DNA of 16,181 nucleotides from Bacillota bacterium (GCA_021810725.1 JAJZIE010000025.1:1-16181); one strand, 5' to 3'; positions 1-5,717 are shown, counted from the stretch's first letter. Notes: generated by a model from the letters alone, not told the origin. Numbers and translations are program-made.

Positions 1-578
1 GTTATCAGGCCGAGACGCAGCTCGAGGCGATCGCGCGGGTGCGCCGCCTCAAAGTGGCCCAGGTTTACGCCCGCAATCGGGAGCGGCTGGAGGACTTCTG
101 CCGGCGCATGAGCGAGCGCATTGGCCTAGACGTGACGCCGGCCGCCAGCATCGACGAGGCGGTCGCGGGCAAGGACATCGTCGTGACGGCCACGTCCGCG
201 CACGAACCCGTCCTGTTCGGTCGCCAGATCGAGCCCGGACAGCACATCAACGCGGTCGGCTCGAACCGCCTGCACGAGCGCGAGCTCGACGGACCCGCCG
301 TGCTGCGCGCGGCGGTCGTGGTGGTGGACTCGCGTCCCACGGCGAAGGCCGAGGCGGGCGACCTCACGCCGCTCGCCGCGCGCGGCGAGATCGATGCCGA
401 GGAGCTCCCGAACCTCGGTGAAGTGGTGGCCGGCAAGCGGCCCGGACGCAGGCATCCGGACGACGTGACGCTTTTCCTCTCGCAGGGCATCGCCGCCTGG
501 GACCTCGCGGTGGCCGCCGTGGTGCTGCGTCGCGCCGAGGCCGAGGGCGTCGGCCAGGAGGTGGACCTCCTCTCGTGA
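1..578 (+). CDS. Ornithine cyclodeaminase / mu-crystallin family protein, C-terminal part (5' end outside window)
   Basis: This is the C-terminal part of an NAD(P)-dependent enzyme of the ornithine cyclodeaminase/mu-crystallin family, which also includes alanine dehydrogenases, ketimine reductases and opine-type synthases. The frame is open from base 3 with no start codon in a credible place, so the N-terminus lies outside the window. The first visible residues (YQAETQLEAI) fit the end of the Rossmann glycine motif of this family. They are followed by a beta strand (VAQVYARN) that binds the cofactor ribose, then VVTATSAHEPVL and the family signature HINAVGSNR near the substrate side. The downstream hydrolase overlaps its stop by GTGA, indicating translational coupling. 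The exact substrate cannot be read from this fragment. Confidence 0.85.
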   Translation, partial: YQAETQLEAIARVRRLKVAQVYARNRERLEDFCRRMSERIGLDVTPAASIDEAVAGKDIVVTATSAHEPVLFGRQIEPGQHINAVGSNRLHERELDGPAVLRAAVVVVDSRPTAKAEAGDLTPLAARGEIDAEELPNLGEVVAGKRPGRRHPDDVTLFLSQGIAAWDLAVAAVVLRRAEAEGVGQEVDLLS

Positions 579-1393
579 GCAGCCATCTCGAAGCGGACCT
601 GGGGGGCGGCAGGCGGGCCAGCCTGCAGGAGTTCGGGCACGAAGGCGAAGTGGTGCTGCTCCTGCCTGGCGCCGGCGCCGATCGCATGGCCTTGGGCCTG
701 CAGGGCCGCGCGCTGCAGGCCGCGGGCTACCGCGCACTCTCCCTCGACTACCCCGGCCTCGGGCTCGCCGAGGGACCTCTGCCGCGGGAAGTTCCCGATC
801 TCGCCCGCTACGCCTTCGCGGCGCTCGACGCCTTGGGCGTGCAGCGCTGCCATCTTCTCGGCCAGTCCCTCGGATCCGCCGTCGCCCAGGAGATGGCCCT
901 GCTCGAGCCTGCCCGCGCCGCGTCCTTGATGCTGCTCGCGACCTGGGGGCGCCAGGACGGCTTTCTCGAACTGCGCGGCCGCATCGTCGCGCTGATCGCG
1001 CGCCAGCCGGTCGCGGATCGCCTGGCCATGCTGCCGTACTTCATGGCGTCGCGCACGCTGATCACAAGCCTGGGCCAGAGCGGCGGCGCCAGCCTCGGTC
1101 TGCGCGGCAGCCAGGCGGTCAGCGATGAGACCATGTCGCGCTACCTTGAACTCGCCCGCGACACGGACAGGCTTGAAAGGCTCGCCGAGCTGCGCCTGCC
1201 CTGTCTCGTGCTGGCAGGCGAGCGCGACCTCATGACGCCCTGGGAATACGGCAGGGAGGTGGCCGACGCCATCCCAGGCGCGCGGTTCCACCTGCTCGAG
1301 GGACCTCGTTCCTCGCACCTCTTCCACTATGAGCTCGGCGAGGAGACGAACCGGGAGATCCTGAACTTCCTTTACCGTGTCGCCACGTCCTGA
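575..1393 (+). CDS. Alpha/beta hydrolase (272 aa)
   Basis: A complete alpha/beta-hydrolase-fold protein, probably a cytoplasmic esterase or amidase-type enzyme of unknown substrate. Visible landmarks are the oxyanion-side motif LLLPGAGA near residues 28-35, the nucleophile elbow GQSLG with the predicted catalytic Ser98, a late strand LPCLVLAGERDLMTP carrying the predicted acid Asp, and a C-terminal SSHLFHYE with the predicted catalytic His. The region between the elbow and the acid forms a helical cap of moderate size. The GTG start overlaps the TGA of the preceding gene (GTGA), so the two are probably co-translated. It may act on a product or precursor of the ornithine-cyclodeaminase-like enzyme, but that is inference. 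No signal peptide is visible. Confidence 0.85.
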   Translation: MSSHLEADLGGGRRASLQEFGHEGEVVLLLPGAGADRMALGLQGRALQAAGYRALSLDYPGLGLAEGPLPREVPDLARYAFAALDALGVQRCHLLGQSLGSAVAQEMALLEPARAASLMLLATWGRQDGFLELRGRIVALIARQPVADRLAMLPYFMASRTLITSLGQSGGASLGLRGSQAVSDETMSRYLELARDTDRLERLAELRLPCLVLAGERDLMTPWEYGREVADAIPGARFHLLEGPRSSHLFHYELGEETNREILNFLYRVATS

Positions 1394-1408
1394 AAGGGGG
1401 CCGGTCGG

Positions 1409-1642
1409 TTGGCATCACTGTCGGAGCTTCCCGAGAAAGAACGCCGCTTCGCCCTGAAACTCGCCTACTGGTCCTGGTTCTCGCTCCTTCTGGGGGCGCT
1501 CGGCATCATCCTGTGGTTGCGCAAGGTGTTGCCGACGGGGCTGCTGCCGATCGCCTTCGTCTTCGTGCTCCTCTTCGTCGCGCAGGAGATCTGGCAGTCC
1601 TTCTACACCCGCCAGGTGCTCAGGCGGACCGAGCACAAATGA
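1409..1642 (+). CDS. Small membrane protein, two predicted transmembrane helices (77 aa)
   Basis: I do not recognise a family. The 77-residue product has a short polar N-terminus, two hydrophobic segments (about residues 20-38 and 43-61) joined by a basic turn (LRKVLP), and a basic C-terminal tail (RQVLRRTEHK). This predicts a hairpin membrane protein with both ends in the cytoplasm. The TTG start is chosen because GAAAGGGGGCC lies 7 bases upstream, just after the stop of the hydrolase gene. It is the last gene of the plus-strand group and is followed by a strong hairpin. A function in assisting the neighbouring enzymes is not shown by the sequence. Confidence 0.65.
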   Translation: MASLSELPEKERRFALKLAYWSWFSLLLGALGIILWLRKVLPTGLLPIAFVFVLLFVAQEIWQSFYTRQVLRRTEHK

Positions 1643-1644
1643 AC

Positions 1645-1671
1645 GCGCCCCCTGCCGCTGGCAGGGGGCGC
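1645..1671. terminator. Strong hairpin between convergent genes, probably bidirectional terminator
   Basis: A perfect 12-bp GC-rich stem (1645-1656 with 1660-1671) with a 3-base loop starts 3 bases after the plus-strand stop and 15 bases beyond the end of the converging minus-strand gene. There is no long T-run on either side; the minus-strand side reads GTTCATTTG. Termination is inferred from position and stability. Confidence 0.65.
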
Positions 1672-1685
1672 TCGCCTTCCTGGTC

Positions 1686-2783
1686 TCAGGCGCTGGTCGA
1701 GTGGCGCAGGCGGTGCTCGGCCGCCTCGCGGATCGCGTCGATCTCCTCTTCCGGGATCGCATGTTCAAAGCGTCTGAACCCGGCCACCGAGAAGCCGTTG
1801 CGCTTCGCCATGTCGCGGATCTCCCGCACCCGCTCCGGGCGGATGTCGAGTCCGAGCGTGTACGGCTCGTAGCGCCTCTCGAGCGTCAGGATCATCGTCT
1901 CCGCGATGCACGCCTCGGCATAGCCTGGCGGGAAGCCGAAGTCGAAGTGGAAGTCCACCTTGCCAGGCACCGCGATGACGCCGCCATCGATGACCAGGAC
2001 GTCGCGGCGGCGCTCATACACCTTCTCCGAGACGTTGCGCGGCCTGGCGACGTCGCAGACGACCGACCCCGGGCGCAGGTCCTCCGGCTCAAGCAGAACG
2101 CCGGTGGCCGACGAGACGGTGAGGACGACGTCGGCGGTCTTGGCCGCCACCCGCGCGTCGGTGCCGATCGTGACGTCGGTGTAGGTGCCAAGGTCGTCGA
2201 TGCTGCGCTTGATGGCCTGAAGCTTGTCGACGCGCCGGCCGATCAGGCTCAGGCGGCGCACCGACCCCGCCATGGCCGCCGCGACCGCCTGCCCGATGGC
2301 ACCGGTCGCGCCCACGACGCACGCCTCCGCCTCCTGCGCCGGAATGCCCATGCGCTCCGCGGCGAGCAGGGCGCCGTCCACGGCGGACGCGGCCGTGTAG
2401 GAGTTGCCGGTCGTCACGGGGATGTCGAGGGATTTCGCGACCGAGACGCCTCGGTCGCCGACCACCTTCGTGAAGGCGCCGAGCCCGACGATGCCGGCGC
2501 CGAGTTCCTCGGCGAGCCTGCCCGCCCGGACGAGGCGCGGCAGGATCTCCTCGCGGAACGACATCTTCACCATGAGATTGGCCGAAACGGGCACAACGAT
2601 GAACCAGCCCTCCGCCTCCACCCCGGTGGGCGAGCGCAGCCCGGTGATGTGCGACGCCTTGTAGGGTGGCAGATGGCTGAAGCTCTTCTCGACGAACGAT
2701 TCGGAGAAGAGCCGGAGCGCAGGGTACTTGCGGGTGAAGTCATCGAAGCGCAGTGGATGAAGAACGAATGCGAAGCGCTCCAA
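1686..2783 (-). CDS. Acyl-ACP reductase (AAR)-like / long-chain acyl reductase-like Rossmann oxidoreductase (365 aa)
   Basis: The protein resembles cyanobacterial long-chain acyl-ACP reductase, which reduces acyl-ACP to fatty aldehyde. From memory of that family, shared blocks are LGAFTKVV (about 101-108), TTGNSYTA (124-131, matching TTGNTHTA), the NAD(P)-binding VVGATGAIGQAV (156-167), VIDGGVI (264-270) and YAEACIAETMIL (288-299). The last block contains Cys292, aligned with the catalytic thioester-forming cysteine of AAR. The family is about 340 aa, so 365 aa is slightly long, with an unusual first 60 residues and a charged C-terminal tail. The TTG start has GGGAGAGGTAG upstream. Automatic pipelines may call such proteins shikimate or saccharopine dehydrogenase-like. 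A natural substrate other than acyl-ACP is possible, and no aldehyde decarbonylase gene lies nearby in this window. The gene has its own promoter and palindromic operator candidate. Confidence 0.7.
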   Translation of the reverse strand: MERFAFVLHPLRFDDFTRKYPALRLFSESFVEKSFSHLPPYKASHITGLRSPTGVEAEGWFIVVPVSANLMVKMSFREEILPRLVRAGRLAEELGAGIVGLGAFTKVVGDRGVSVAKSLDIPVTTGNSYTAASAVDGALLAAERMGIPAQEAEACVVGATGAIGQAVAAAMAGSVRRLSLIGRRVDKLQAIKRSIDDLGTYTDVTIGTDARVAAKTADVVLTVSSATGVLLEPEDLRPGSVVCDVARPRNVSEKVYERRRDVLVIDGGVIAVPGKVDFHFDFGFPPGYAEACIAETMILTLERRYEPYTLGLDIRPERVREIRDMAKRNGFSVAGFRRFEHAIPEEEIDAIREAAEHRLRHSTSA

Positions 2784-2800
2784 CGTTCTACCTCTCCCGT

Positions 2801-2824
2801 CATGTGCACAAATCTGTGCACATG
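2801..2824. promoter_or_regulatory. Perfect palindromic operator candidate upstream of the AAR-like gene
   Basis: Arms CATGTGCACA (2801-2810) and TGTGCACATG (2815-2824) are perfect inverted repeats separated by AATC. Each arm contains the self-complementary octamer TGTGCACA. The site lies between the candidate -10 box and the ribosome binding site of the minus-strand gene, a classical repressor position. The regulator is not identified in this window. Confidence 0.6.
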
Positions 2825-2850
2825 GTACCAGAAGGGAGCCGTTCGTGCAA
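2822..2850 (-). promoter_or_regulatory. Candidate sigma-A-type promoter of the AAR-like gene
   Basis: On the minus strand, TTGCAC (2845-2850) and TACCAT (2822-2827) are separated by 17 bases. Both hexamers are imperfect. The expected transcription start falls inside the 2801-2824 palindrome, about 30 bases before the TTG start codon, which supports the pairing of promoter and operator. Confidence 0.4.
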
Positions 2851-2854
2851 AGCG

Positions 2855-3187
2855 CTACGGCTCGAGCAACTGTCCCGTCATGGGGTCGAGCCTAACGGTG
2901 CGACCGTCCGCCAGGGATGCCACAAGCGCGTCGCCCTTTGCGGCCAGCGCGCTGCAGACGGAACCCGCGAGCCGCTGGTCGACCCGCCACATCTCCCTCG
3001 CGTCGTCCGGGACGCCGAAGACGTTGCGGTCCTGTATCGTATAGGGATCGGTCTCGCAGCGAATGGCCACGACCTCCATGAACCCGACGACCTGCGCGAT
3101 GCCGGTCGGGAAGGTGACGGTCCGCTCCGACCCGTCGGGCAGAGCCACGCGCAGCGTGCGCTCCTGCACTTGAACCTTGGTCAACAT
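2855..3187 (-). CDS. Hypothetical protein, small beta-rich (110 aa)
   Basis: No family is recognised with confidence. The 110-residue protein has no signal peptide or membrane helix. The first half contains alternating strands (VQVQERTLRVALPDGSERTV) and two cysteines lie at about positions 44 and 78. The second half (RNVFGVPDDAREMWRVDQ, then DALVASLADGRTVRLDPMTGQLL) resembles one to two blades of a PQQ/WD-like beta propeller, a pattern seen in some short hypothetical proteins of Firmicutes; this is inference. The ATG start has AGAAAGGG about 11 bases upstream. Its stop lies just before the promoter of the next gene, so it could also be read through into that gene. Confidence 0.55.
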   Translation of the reverse strand: MLTKVQVQERTLRVALPDGSERTVTFPTGIAQVVGFMEVVAIRCETDPYTIQDRNVFGVPDDAREMWRVDQRLAGSVCSALAAKGDALVASLADGRTVRLDPMTGQLLEP

Positions 3188-3284
3188 GCGCGGCAGGGCC
3201 CTTTCTGTCGAATTCTCCGGACCGGCATACTTAATTTGCCATCCGCGCCAAGCTTGCGCAAGCCTCCGATGCCCTCAGGGCATG

Positions 3285-3310
3285 AAAAGGGCGTCCCGTT
3301 CGGGACGCCC
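3285..3310 (-). terminator. Rho-independent terminator after the S1-domain gene
   Basis: Read on the minus strand, a perfect 10-bp stem (arms 3301-3310 and 3289-3298, 2-base minimum loop, realistically a 4-base loop) is followed directly by TTTT (3285-3288). It lies 19 bases beyond the stop of the S1-domain gene, closing the spore/division block. Confidence 0.8.
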
Positions 3311-3328
3311 GCAATGTTCGGATGAGGA

Positions 3329-3775
3329 TCAGAGTGAACCCTCGCCGCGGCCCCGGTGACCGCCCCGCCGCGAATCGTGATGGCGGCGCAGATCCGCCTG
3401 CTTGTCCTCGCTCTCCTTCATGAACCGGGCCAGCCGGTCCTCGAAGTTCTGCGGACGAGCCGGTCCGCGTCCGTGACCGCCGCCGCCTCCTCCGCTGAAT
3501 CCTCCGCTGCGCGGACGGACCGCGGAAGCCCCGGGCTTGGCCTGGCGAATGGAGAGAGCGATCTTCTGGTTGCCATCATAGGACAGGATCTTGACCTTGA
3601 CCTGGTCCTGCTCCTTGACGAAGTCCTTGATGTCGTTGACATAGGAGTCCGCCACCTCGGAGATATGGACAAGTCCCGTCTTGCCGCCTGGCAGCAACAC
3701 GAAAGCGCCGAAGCGCGTGATGCCGGTCACCACGCCATCGACTACGGAACCGACGACGATCTCTTCCTCCGCCAA
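3329..3775 (-). CDS. yabR: S1 RNA-binding domain protein, YabR-like (148 aa)
   Basis: A single S1/OB-fold RNA-binding domain occupies about residues 7-80 (GSVVDGVVTGITRFGAFV, then GKTGLVHISEVAD and QKIALSIRQA), as in Bacillus YabR / general stress protein 13. It is followed by a glycine-rich linker (about 87-103), then a C-terminal FEDRLARFMKESEDKQ helix and an RGG-like basic tail. It probably binds RNA or the ribosome in the cytoplasm. The same frame stays open upstream to 4060, but that part overlaps the DsrE-like gene. A sigma-A-like promoter at 3826-3855 places the transcript start near 3820, so the TTG at 3775 (GGGGAG 3 bases upstream) is preferred. A TTG at 3811 would give 160 aa with almost no leader. 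Position after divIC matches the conserved gene order. Confidence 0.85.
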   Translation of the reverse strand: MAEEEIVVGSVVDGVVTGITRFGAFVLLPGGKTGLVHISEVADSYVNDIKDFVKEQDQVKVKILSYDGNQKIALSIRQAKPGASAVRPRSGGFSGGGGGGHGRGPARPQNFEDRLARFMKESEDKQADLRRHHDSRRGGHRGRGEGSL

Positions 3776-3825
3776 AGTCTCCCCGCTTTCCCGCTGGGCT
3801 GATGCGCCCAATACCTCTGATACGA

Positions 3826-3855
3826 AGTTTAGCGAGGTTGCGCTCGTCCAGTCAA
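3826..3855 (-). promoter_or_regulatory. Candidate sigma-A promoter of the S1-domain gene
   Basis: On the minus strand, TTGACT (3850-3855) and TAAACT (3826-3831) are separated by 18 bases and lie in the 158-base gap behind the DsrE-like gene. The expected start is near 3818-3821, giving a leader of about 45 bases before the TTG at 3775. This would let the S1 gene be transcribed in vegetative cells independently of the sporulation genes upstream. Confidence 0.6.
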
Positions 3856-3933
3856 GCAAGCAAGTTCGCAACGCCCGCCGCCACAGCCGGCGACGCGCGC
3901 AGCGCGGGCTCGAACGGCCGCCGCCTCCCGCGC

Positions 3934-4272
3934 CTAGAACGTGATGACCTGATAGCCTTCGTTCACCAGCCGGACGATGTCCTCGCCGACATACTTCAAG
4001 GTCACCGGGCCAGCGCTCAGTTCGTCCTTGATCTGCTTCTGTTCGGCGTGGGCCTGGCACGCCAGCGTCAGGATGCCCCGCGCGATGAACTTCTGTGCGG
4101 TCTCCACGTAATCGGGGTCGGTCAGCAGTTCCACGGCGTCGCCGAAGAAGATCAGGGCGACCTTCTCGACATCCGGCAGGCTGCTCGCAACCGACGCGAA
4201 CCCCAGTGCGGAACGCACGCGTGTCGGATCTTCCTTGCCGGCGTTCAGCAGGACCAGGATACGGCTCACCAC
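3934..4272 (-). CDS. DsrE/DsrF-like family protein (112 aa)
   Basis: A small alpha/beta protein of the DsrE-like superfamily, whose members act in sulfur relay or persulfide handling or are uncharacterised. The N-terminal strand (SRILVLLNAGKED) leads to a helix (RVRSALGFASVA), then VALIFFGDAVELL, a helix ETAQKFIARG, and LTLACQAHAEQKQI with Cys72 at the position where active members carry a cysteine. GYQVITF ends the protein as a C-terminal strand. GTG GTG at 4272-4267 gives two adjacent start choices; GAAGGGGGC lies just upstream. It sits 43 bases behind divIC, so it is probably co-transcribed. It is not part of the conserved block as I know it. Whether Cys72 carries sulfur is inference. Confidence 0.75.
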   Translation of the reverse strand: MVSRILVLLNAGKEDPTRVRSALGFASVASSLPDVEKVALIFFGDAVELLTDPDYVETAQKFIARGILTLACQAHAEQKQIKDELSAGPVTLKYVGEDIVRLVNEGYQVITF

Positions 4273-4315
4273 GCTGCCCCCTTCAAAGATCGGAATGGCC
4301 CGAATGCGCGCCCCG

Positions 4316-4705
4316 TCAGTTCTTGACGGTGATCACCACGGGCGTGCCGCTCTTGGGCGCGTAGTGCAGGACCTGGCGCACGGCCTGGGCCTCGCCGGTC
4401 TGCGTCTTGAGCTGCCTTAGTTCGGTCTTCAGCTGCGCGGCGTGCCCGTTGACCGAATGCAGCTTCTGCAGCATCTGGCTCTCCTGGGCCTGGACGTGCA
4501 GCAACTGCAACTCGCCGATCGCACCCGCTCCCACCAGATAGGCGATCGCCGCCGCAAACATCAGGCGGCCGAAGCGCAGGCGCACGCGGCGTCTGGCCTT
4601 GCGTCGCGGCCGGCTCTGCCGCTCCTCCTTCTCCGCTGGCGCCTTGCGCAGGGGCGCGGGCGCACGGAGGACCGCGAGGCCGATCGCGTCAGCTGCCTTC
4701 GCCAA
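4316..4705 (-). CDS. divIC: DivIC/FtsB-like septum formation initiator (129 aa)
   Basis: A bitopic cell-division protein predicted to act with FtsL and DivIB in the septal peptidoglycan machinery. The order of parts is typical: a very basic cytoplasmic N-terminus (residues 26-44, rich in Arg/Lys), one transmembrane helix (about 47-64), an extracellular coiled coil (about 65-103) and a short C-terminal segment. The usual C-terminal signature is poorly conserved (AVRQVLHYAPKSGTPVVI), so the family call leans on architecture and gene position between yabQ and yabR. The TTG start at 4705 is chosen because GGAGGAAGAGGAG lies directly before it; it overlaps the HTH gene by 17 bases. A longer frame from 4765 would overlap that gene by 77 bases and is less likely. 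Confidence 0.75.
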   Translation of the reverse strand: MAKAADAIGLAVLRAPAPLRKAPAEKEERQSRPRRKARRRVRLRFGRLMFAAAIAYLVGAGAIGELQLLHVQAQESQMLQKLHSVNGHAAQLKTELRQLKTQTGEAQAVRQVLHYAPKSGTPVVITVKN

Positions 4706-4937
4706 TCTCCTCTTCCTCCTCCAGGCTGTCGTTCTGCAAGGCGAGAGGGTCCCCATCAATGACAATGACGACCTGGTAGCCCTTCGTCTTGGCGCGATGG
4801 AGCAGGGTGGCGACCGTGGACTCGCTCAGGGAGAGCTGACGCGCGATGACGTCCTGACGTACCCCTGTCTCCTTCAGGGTTACGACTTGCCGCTCCCGGA
4901 AGCTGAGGCGCTCCGCTCCCCTGATTTCCAGGTGCAC
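4689..4937 (-). CDS. Small LuxR/sigma-region-4-like helix-turn-helix protein (82 aa)
   Basis: A small DNA-binding protein with a single helix-turn-helix of the LuxR/sigma-70 region 4 type. LSFRERQVVTLKETG leads into the first helix, and VIARQLSLSESTVATLLHRAKTKG forms the turn and recognition helix. A hydrophobic strand (YQVVIVI) and an acidic tail (LEEEEEIGEG) follow. There is no receiver or sigma region 2, so it is not a full response regulator or sigma factor. The GTG at 4937 is chosen because AAGGAGGCGAGG lies upstream; a GTG at 4964 (91 aa) has no ribosome binding site and would overlap the DnaA-box-like repeats. The divIC start overlaps its 3' end. It might autoregulate this operon, which is inference. 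Confidence 0.75.
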   Translation of the reverse strand: MHLEIRGAERLSFRERQVVTLKETGVRQDVIARQLSLSESTVATLLHRAKTKGYQVVIVIDGDPLALQNDSLEEEEEIGEGS

Positions 4938-4956
4938 CCGCGCCTCGCCTCCTTGC

Positions 4957-4988
4957 TTGTCCACATTTTGTCCACATTTTGTGGATAG
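4957..4988. promoter_or_regulatory. Cluster of three DnaA-box-like 9-mers
   Basis: On the plus strand, TTGTCCACA occurs at 4957-4965 and again at 4968-4976, and TGTGGATAG (reverse complement CTATCCACA) at 4980-4988. Starts are 11 and 12 bases apart, about one helical turn. TTATCCACA is the Bacillus/E. coli consensus and TTGTCCACA the form favoured in high-GC actinobacteria (established knowledge). The cluster fills the gap between the yabQ stop and the HTH gene start. Confidence 0.65.
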
Positions 4989-4997
4989 AATGTCGGA

Positions 4998-5309
4998 TTA
5001 GATTCTGTGCCTGCGCCTAGACTCCTGCCATGGCGCCCGCAGAATGTGCAGAAGGCCCGCCGCCAGGGCCCCGCCCGCGACGAACCCGACGGGCACGTAG
5101 GCCCTGAGATCGCCCAGTGTACCCAGGAAAAGGGCGGCGGCGGCGGCGACACTCAGGATGCCGACCAGCCAGAATTCCAGCAGTGCACGCCAGAAGCCCC
5201 GCCGGCCGCACGAGCGCGCCGCGAGGAACCACAGCGGCACAAGACAGAGTCCGACGGCGGCGGCCCAGAGCAGGCGATCGAACTGCTCCGGCAAGGGCAG
5301 GTCGATCAT
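4998..5309 (-). CDS. yabQ: Spore cortex biosynthesis protein YabQ (103 aa)
   Basis: A small integral membrane protein matching YabQ by position and architecture. There are three to four hydrophobic segments (about residues 13-30, 39-62 and 69-90) and a basic C-terminal end (RAPWQESRRRHR). In B. subtilis YabQ is made in the mother cell, localises to the membrane around the forespore and is needed for cortex formation (established knowledge). Sequence identity in this family is low, so the assignment depends mostly on its place directly behind yabP and before divIC. Its ATG overlaps the yabP stop by ATGA, indicating translational coupling. The family is often longer, and this version is short. 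Confidence 0.75.
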   Translation of the reverse strand: MIDLPLPEQFDRLLWAAAVGLCLVPLWFLAARSCGRRGFWRALLEFWLVGILSVAAAAALFLGTLGDLRAYVPVGFVAGGALAAGLLHILRAPWQESRRRHRI

Positions 5310-5578
5310 CTGATCAGCCTGCCAAGTCGCCCCTTGCGCCGGCTTTCCTGCTGGTAGCTGAGCGTCACGATGCTGCCGTCCAGCTGAAGGTCCCCGTTCT
5401 CCAGGTCGAGATGCTTGATGTGCAGGTTCTCACCCTTGACGGACAACGTGCCCAGCTGCGTCATGACCGCGATCTCGTGCTCGTCGAACGACTCCACCTT
5501 GGTCACGCCGGTCAGTTCCATGAGATGGCGGTCTCGCAGGTTCAGGGCATGGTGCTTCTCGTCGGCGGCGCCGGCCAT
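5306..5578 (-). CDS. yabP: Sporulation protein YabP (90 aa)
   Basis: A short soluble protein of the YabP/YqfC family. Its core is a run of beta strands with the recognisable pattern LNLRDRHLMELTGVTKVESFDE, then MTQLGTLSVKGENLHIKHLDLENGDLQLDGSI, ending in a basic tail (RRKGRLGRLIR). In B. subtilis YabP is a mother-cell protein required for spore cortex assembly (established knowledge). The length matches the family at about 90-100 residues. The ATG start is preceded by GGGGGGTGA. A sigma-E-like promoter is seen at 5600-5628. It is coupled to yabQ by an ATGA overlap. This gene is the clearest evidence that the organism is a spore former. Confidence 0.9.
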   Translation of the reverse strand: MAGAADEKHHALNLRDRHLMELTGVTKVESFDEHEIAVMTQLGTLSVKGENLHIKHLDLENGDLQLDGSIVTLSYQQESRRKGRLGRLIR

Positions 5579-5599
5579 TGGGTCACCCCCCGCTACGAG

Positions 5600-5628
5600 A
5601 TGCTATGCACCAGGCGGCCCGATGCTGC
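5600..5628 (-). promoter_or_regulatory. Candidate sigma-E-type (mother-cell) promoter of yabPQ
   Basis: On the minus strand, a -10-like CATAGCAT (5600-5607; consensus close to CATACAAT) lies 14 bases behind a weaker -35-like GCAGCAT (5622-5628). Spacing and distance to the yabP start are right for sigma-E, and yabPQ is transcribed by sigma-E in B. subtilis (established knowledge). Confidence 0.45.
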
Positions 5629-5717
5629 CTCGAAGGAGCGCTGTAGCCGTTGGCGAACTGAGAAGCGATCCCGGGCGCGGCGCCGCGGGACGTCCTTATG
5701 CATGAAGGAGTGGTCGG

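Noticed and set aside
3900..3922. GTTCGAGCC on the minus strand resembling a tRNA T-loop, at a place where Bacillus has a tRNA nearby
   Set aside because: The flanking bases do not form a T-stem and no anticodon or acceptor stem could be drawn.
3776..4060. N-terminal extension of the S1-domain protein up to 4060
   Set aside because: It overlaps the DsrE-like gene, has shadow-like composition, and a sigma-A-like promoter lies inside it.
5677..5686. GCGGCGCCGC palindrome upstream of the plus-strand membrane-protein gene
   Set aside because: Short GC-only palindromes arise often by chance at this base composition; no second copy or promoter overlap gives it weight.
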